Source of the DNA: an uncultured Clostridium sp.
GTDB lineage: Bacteria; Bacillota; Clostridia; TANB77; CAG-508
DNA length: 8,289 bases
Reading direction: 5' to 3'
Assembly (NCBI GenBank): GCA_900555615.1
Contig: USMB01000051.1
Span: 1 to 8,289, forward strand
The notes under the pieces are model-generated. The model did not search any database. It was not told the origin of the DNA and worked only from the letters and a program-made list of their open reading frames with translations. Below are positions 5,605 to 8,289 of the stretch, piece by piece (position 1 is the stretch's first letter; each line of letters opens with the position of its first letter). Position numbers and translations under genes: made by a program.

Positions 5605-6173
5605 CACAAAATGGTTTGGCTTATACAAACAATGCATACGACATAGAAAGATATAAAAGATTACGAGATATATCTGCAGAAATGTTAAGTATGAAAACCG
5701 AATTTTCGTTAGAGAAAGTAAAAGATTTATTTTGTAATGAAACAGGTTATCAAACACCTAAATTAGATACAAGAGCTGCAATATTTAAAGATAATAAAAT
5801 ATTATTAACTCACGAAAATGATGGAACATGGTCTTTGCCAGGAGGATGGGTTGATGTGCTAGAGTCAATTAAATCAAATACAGTTAAGGAAGTAAAAGAG
5901 GAGACTGGTTTAGATGTTTTGGCAAAAAAACTAATTGCAGTTCAGGATAGAAATCAGCATAATAAACCTGTATATGCTTATGGCGTATGTAAGGTTTTTG
6001 TTCTATGTGATGTGGTAGGCGGACAATTCGAAAAAAATATAGAAACAACAGAAATAGCATATTTTTCATTAGACGAATTACCAGAATTATCAGAGGCAAA
6101 AAACAACAAAGAACAGATAGAGATGTGTTTTAAAGCTAATCAAGATAAAGATTGGGAAGTACAATTCGATTAA
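5577..6173 (+). CDS. NUDIX hydrolase with N-terminal helical domain (start disturbed)
   Basis: NUDIX enzymes split nucleoside diphosphates linked to another group, such as ADP-ribose or damaged nucleotides. Of the 198 residues, about 8-60 form the alpha-helical leader domain found in Firmicutes members (SLAQNGLAYTNNAYDIERY and onward, Nudix_N type). The NUDIX fold covers about 65-185, with the box at 90-112: Gly90, Glu96, then K-E-V-K-E-E-T-G-L, in which Glu105, Glu108 and Glu109 provide the metal ligands. The usual Arg of REuxEE is Lys104. Members with this leader are generally annotated as ADP-ribose pyrophosphatase-like; the substrate is not settled here. The open frame begins at ATG 5577, but that ATG is 12 bases from the ribosome binding site, and the better-placed ATG 5569 is out of frame, so the true N-terminus is doubtful. 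The catalytic domain is intact. Confidence 0.85.
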   Translation: MVRTNNKSLAQNGLAYTNNAYDIERYKRLRDISAEMLSMKTEFSLEKVKDLFCNETGYQTPKLDTRAAIFKDNKILLTHENDGTWSLPGGWVDVLESIKSNTVKEVKEETGLDVLAKKLIAVQDRNQHNKPVYAYGVCKVFVLCDVVGGQFEKNIETTEIAYFSLDELPELSEAKNNKEQIEMCFKANQDKDWEVQFD

Positions 6174-6180
6174 AATATGG

Positions 6181-6186
6181 AAGGAG
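6181..6186 (+). promoter_or_regulatory. Ribosome binding site deciding the alpha/beta hydrolase start
   Basis: AAGGAG at 6181-6186 lies 8 bases before ATG 6195. The in-frame ATG at 6177 is upstream of this site and would put six extra residues (MEGALN) ahead of the conserved MKDILIHGLG start, so 6195 is preferred. Confidence 0.75.
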
Positions 6187-6194
6187 CCTTAAAT

Positions 6195-6821
6195 ATGAAA
6201 GATATTTTAATACATGGGTTAGGGCAAAACGAGACTAGTTGGAATATAGTAGAAAAAGAATTAAATCTTCATAATATTAATATAGAAAAGCCAAATTTAT
6301 ATTCAATGTTAAAAGATACAAGAATTAATTATTCTATTTTATATAAAAAATTTGCGGATTACTGTAACAGTTTTAGCGAGAAATTAAACTTATGTGGCTT
6401 ATCTCTTGGGGGAATATTAGCATTAGACTATTCAAAGGAATTTCCTGAGAAAGTGAATTCGCTCATTTTAATAGGAACACCTTACAAAATACCAAAATTT
6501 CTTTTTAAACTTCAAGGCATAATATTTCATATTACTCCAAAATCTACATTCGAGAAAATCGGATGCACAAAAGGAGTTTTTATTTCACTAGTTGCTTCAA
6601 TGGGCGATTTAGATATAGAAACTAATTTAGATAAAATAGATTGCAAAACATTAATTTTATGCGGAATAAAAGATAAGCAGAATATGGAAAATGCAAAATT
6701 ATTAAATAAGACTATAAAAAACAGTTCTTTTAAGACAGTTAGCAATGCATCACATGTAGTGAATGTAGACAATCCAAAAGATTTAGCTAATATGATTTAT
6801 GATTTTTGGAGAGAAAAGTAG
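6195..6821 (+). CDS. Alpha/beta-fold hydrolase
   Basis: The 208-residue protein has the alpha/beta hydrolase plan. An opening strand ends in HGLGQNETSW, the oxyanion-hole loop (HG motif at 7-8). The nucleophile elbow GLSLGG places Ser70; ILCGIKD offers Asp160 as the acid, and NASHVVN gives His187, completing a Ser-Asp-His triad. A cap-like segment (about 95-140) lies between strands. It is short but complete, has no signal peptide and is probably cytoplasmic. The substrate cannot be told; esters, thioesters or similar bonds are typical. It follows the NUDIX stop by 21 bases with its own AAGGAG and is probably in the same transcript. A weak AT-only inverted repeat and a new promoter follow, so the transcript may be partly re-initiated downstream. 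Confidence 0.86.
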   Translation: MKDILIHGLGQNETSWNIVEKELNLHNINIEKPNLYSMLKDTRINYSILYKKFADYCNSFSEKLNLCGLSLGGILALDYSKEFPEKVNSLILIGTPYKIPKFLFKLQGIIFHITPKSTFEKIGCTKGVFISLVASMGDLDIETNLDKIDCKTLILCGIKDKQNMENAKLLNKTIKNSSFKTVSNASHVVNVDNPKDLANMIYDFWREK

Positions 6822-6828
6822 TAAATAA

Positions 6829-6857
6829 TTATAAGATAATTTTATTTATGTTATAAT
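6829..6857 (+). promoter_or_regulatory. Extended -10 promoter for the histidine phosphatase gene
   Basis: TGTTATAAT at 6849-6857 is a perfect extended -10. The -35 at 17 bases is weak (TTATAA, 6829-6834), which extended -10 promoters tolerate. The -10 to ATG distance (25 bases) is identical to that before the kinase gene at 5067, and the surrounding 39 bases match that site at 32 positions. Confidence 0.65.
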
Positions 6858-6882
6858 GCGAGAAATCTAAGGAGAAATAAAT

Positions 6883-7386
6883 ATGGAGTTAAATTTATTA
6901 AGGCATGCAGAAAGCGAATTCAATAAGATAGGATTATTACAAGGAAGAATTGATTGTAATTTAAGTGAAGAAGGAATAAGAAAAACAAAAGAAAGAGCAA
7001 AGAACTTTGATAGCAATTATTATGATATATGTTTTTCTTCACCACTAAAAAGAACTCTTCAAACTGCAAAAATCCTAGTTCCAAATTTAAAAATAATTTG
7101 TGATGAAAGAATAATTGAAAGAAGTTTAGGAGACTGGGAAAATACACCTATTTCAGATGAAAAAAGTTTTTTACTTAAAAACATAGAAAAAAGACCACCA
7201 AATGGAGAGTTAATAACTGATGTTGCAAAAAGAGTAGAGGACTTTATTGATTTTCTAAAAGAAAATTATGAAGGTAAAAAGATTCTTGTTGTTACACATG
7301 CGGGAGTAATTTATGCTTTTCAAAGAGTTTTAAATTTAAAAGTAGAAGGTGTAAATAATTTAGATATAGTAAAAATAAAAATTTAA
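6883..7386 (+). CDS. Histidine phosphatase family protein (phosphoglycerate-mutase-like)
   Basis: The 167-residue protein carries the full catalytic set of the branch-1 histidine phosphatases: LLRHAES with Arg7 and the phospho-acceptor His8, the FSSPLKRTLQTA segment with Arg57, IERSLGDWE with Glu79 as probable acid, and VVTHAGVI with the second His139. Family members remove phosphate from small molecules such as sugar phosphates, cobamide precursors (CobC) or nucleotides. At 167 residues it is on the short side (about 200 is usual), and the insert between strands is brief. There is no cobalamin gene nearby, so a CobC call is not justified. The start ATG 6883 follows AAGGAG at 6869-6874. The next gene begins 19 bases after its stop. 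Confidence 0.88.
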   Translation: MELNLLRHAESEFNKIGLLQGRIDCNLSEEGIRKTKERAKNFDSNYYDICFSSPLKRTLQTAKILVPNLKIICDERIIERSLGDWENTPISDEKSFLLKNIEKRPPNGELITDVAKRVEDFIDFLKENYEGKKILVVTHAGVIYAFQRVLNLKVEGVNNLDIVKIKI

Positions 7387-7405
7387 ATATAAGGAGATAA
7401 AAATT

Positions 7406-8068
7406 ATGAGTAAAGAAAATGAAGAAACACTAAAAGTATATGATAAAAAAGCAGGTACATATTTAAAGACAAGTATTGCACATGATAATATTGATCCAGA
7501 AAAAGCCAAAAGAAAACGTGCAAAATTGGATAACTTCATTAATGAAAACATTGGAACATTACCTAAAGGTTCGAAGGTATTTGAGTTTGGCTCAGGTGAT
7601 GGAGTAAATGCAAAATACATAGTAGATTTAGGATACGATGTAACTGCAAGTGATGTGGCAGAAGATTTTATTAATGCAATTAAATCTAAAGGTGTAAATA
7701 CTATAAAATTTAATGTATTAGAAGATAATTTTAATGAAAAATATTCTGGCATATTTGCATGGAGAGTATTTGTTCATTTTACTAAAGAAGATGCATTAAA
7801 AGTATTAGAAAAAACATATGAAGCCTTAGAAGATAATGGATTATTTGTTTTTAATGTAATGAACCGTGAAGGGAAAAAAGTTGACGAAGAATGGGTTGAT
7901 TTTTCTAATGAATATCATATGGGAGCAGAGCGTTATTATAAATATTTCTCGGAAGAAGATATGAATGAAATCATTACAAAAACAGGCTTCCAAGTTTATG
8001 ACTTCCACAAAGAAGGTGGAACAAATAATAATAAATGGCTAGTATATGTATTAAAAAAGGGGATTTAG
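7406..8068 (+). CDS. Class I SAM-dependent methyltransferase
   Basis: The 220-residue protein has a Rossmann-type SAM domain. Motif I is VFEFGSGDG at 58-66, the glycine loop that holds SAM. Asp83 in TASDVAEDF, at the end of strand 2, fits the acidic residue that binds the SAM ribose. FNVLEDNF and GIFAWRVFVHF correspond to the next strands, and EALEDNGLFVFNV (about 139-151) is the typical motif before strand 5. The helical N-terminal stretch (about 1-45, with a KAKRKRAK segment) probably caps the active site. It is of small-molecule type; no rRNA, DNA or protein-specific motif was recognised. ATG 7406 follows AAGGAGA at 7391-7397. The TAG stop at 8066-8068 sits inside a hairpin repeat (8065-8081). 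Confidence 0.9.
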   Translation: MSKENEETLKVYDKKAGTYLKTSIAHDNIDPEKAKRKRAKLDNFINENIGTLPKGSKVFEFGSGDGVNAKYIVDLGYDVTASDVAEDFINAIKSKGVNTIKFNVLEDNFNEKYSGIFAWRVFVHFTKEDALKVLEKTYEALEDNGLFVFNVMNREGKKVDEEWVDFSNEYHMGAERYYKYFSEEDMNEIITKTGFQVYDFHKEGGTNNNKWLVYVLKKGI

Positions 8069-8090
8069 GAGGTGCTCCTAAAATCTCTAT
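8065..8090 (+). repeat. REP-like repeat, copy 2, hairpin over the methyltransferase stop
   Basis: TTAGGAG (8065-8071) and CTCCTAA (8075-8081) form a perfect stem with a GTG loop, and flanking bases (GGGGAT and ATCTCT) extend it imperfectly. The methyltransferase stop codon is in the left arm. The 26 bases align without gaps to 4942-4967 with 20 identities. There is no T-run, so it is more likely a repeat or RNA-stabilising hairpin than a terminator. Confidence 0.6.
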
Positions 8091-8101
8091 AAATGAAAAA
8101 A

Positions 8102-8127
8102 TAAAAAGGGAAAAAAGGAACGTCCCC
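8102..8127 (-). repeat. REP-like repeat, copy 3, inverted
   Basis: The reverse complement begins GGGGACGTTCCT and continues with TCCCT and a T-run. It matches 4945-4970 at 19 of 26 positions, so it belongs to the same family in the opposite orientation. With copy 2 it makes an inverted pair, the arrangement of paired REP units. It ends 10 bases before the ribosome binding site of the last gene. Confidence 0.55.
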
Positions 8128-8148
8128 ATTTCACTGTAGGAGGAAAAA

Positions 8149-8289
8149 ATGAAAATAGTAAAAAAAGAAAATGCAAAACACTTTAAATATGCTGATACTA
8201 GTTCAGTATTAGAATATTCAATTGATTTAAATGAGAGAAATTTGGATTTCTGCATAAATACAATTACAGGTAGATATCCAGAAAAGGGA
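8149..8289 (+). CDS. Probable cupin-domain protein, N-terminal part only
   Basis: ATG 8149 follows TAGGAGG (8137-8143) at a good distance and opens a frame of 47 codons that runs off the right edge. The visible residues (MKIVKKENAKHFKYADTSS, then VLEYSIDLNERNLDFCINTI and TGRYPEKG) resemble the N-terminus of small clostridial cupin proteins, in which a first beta-strand region is followed by a G-R-Y-P-x-x-G turn before the metal-binding cupin motifs. Those motifs would lie beyond the window, so the family call rests on recalled resemblance only. That a gene starts here is well supported. Confidence 0.6.
   Translation, partial: MKIVKKENAKHFKYADTSSVLEYSIDLNERNLDFCINTITGRYPEKG

Noticed and set aside
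6822..6848. AT-only imperfect inverted repeat after the alpha/beta hydrolase gene as a terminator
   Set aside because: The stem contains no G-C pairs and has a 2-base bulge, so it would be too weak; the stretch is better explained as promoter sequence.
6883..7386. CobC (alpha-ribazole phosphatase) or phosphoglycerate mutase as a specific name
   Set aside because: The catalytic residues only show the histidine phosphatase superfamily, and no cobalamin or glycolysis genes are near.
1..8289. CRISPR arrays, tRNA or rRNA genes, riboswitches
   Set aside because: No regularly spaced repeats, cloverleaf tRNA signatures, conserved rRNA stretches or recognised riboswitch cores were seen in any intergenic region.

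Overview
The window looks like a piece of chromosome from an AT-rich, low-GC Gram-positive anaerobe, most likely a member of the Clostridia. The evidence is strong AGGAGG-type ribosome binding sites before nearly every gene, heavy use of AGA and A/T-ending codons, a class III (oxygen-sensitive, glycyl radical) ribonucleotide reductase, and protein families typical of that group. The species cannot be named from the sequence.

Layout. (1) Bases 1-166 hold the last 54 codons of a tyrosine recombinase. They are clearly richer in G+C (about 43% by hand count) than the AT-rich DNA that follows, so the left edge is probably the end of an integrated mobile element, with its chromosomal junction somewhere in 167-357. 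(2) 358-1376 is a two-gene unit: a J-domain/TPR-like protein with a cysteine-rich tail, then a small membrane protein with a zinc ribbon. The second gene probably starts at a TTG, with its ribosome binding site on the first gene's stop codon. A strong terminator follows. (3) 1453-4899 is a divergent module: a Crp/Fnr-family regulator on the minus strand and nrdD-nrdG on the plus strand. Between them lies a perfect 8+8 inverted repeat, centred about 41 bp before the predicted nrdD transcription start and also covering a possible -35 of the regulator gene. (4) 5067-8289 is a run of small, same-strand genes for soluble enzymes: a P-loop kinase, a NUDIX hydrolase, an alpha/beta hydrolase, a histidine phosphatase, a SAM methyltransferase and the start of a probable cupin. 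Two of these genes carry nearly the same 39-base promoter/leader block.

How the genes work together. NrdD makes deoxyribonucleotides without oxygen and NrdG installs its glycyl radical; the neighbouring regulator with its operator-like palindrome is the obvious candidate to control them. The J-protein and zinc-ribbon protein look like a translationally coupled pair acting at the membrane, function unknown. The 3' gene run resembles an accessory collection of small-molecule enzymes rather than a recognisable pathway. Between genes there are three related copies of a short REP-like repeat (4942-4970, 8065-8090 and, inverted, 8102-8127).

Points of most interest: the regulator/operator/nrdDG arrangement, the J-protein with a cysteine tail, the repeated promoter-leader block, the REP-like repeats, and a NUDIX gene whose expected N-terminus is out of frame at an A-AAA-G site. 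No CRISPR array, tRNA, rRNA or defence system was seen.
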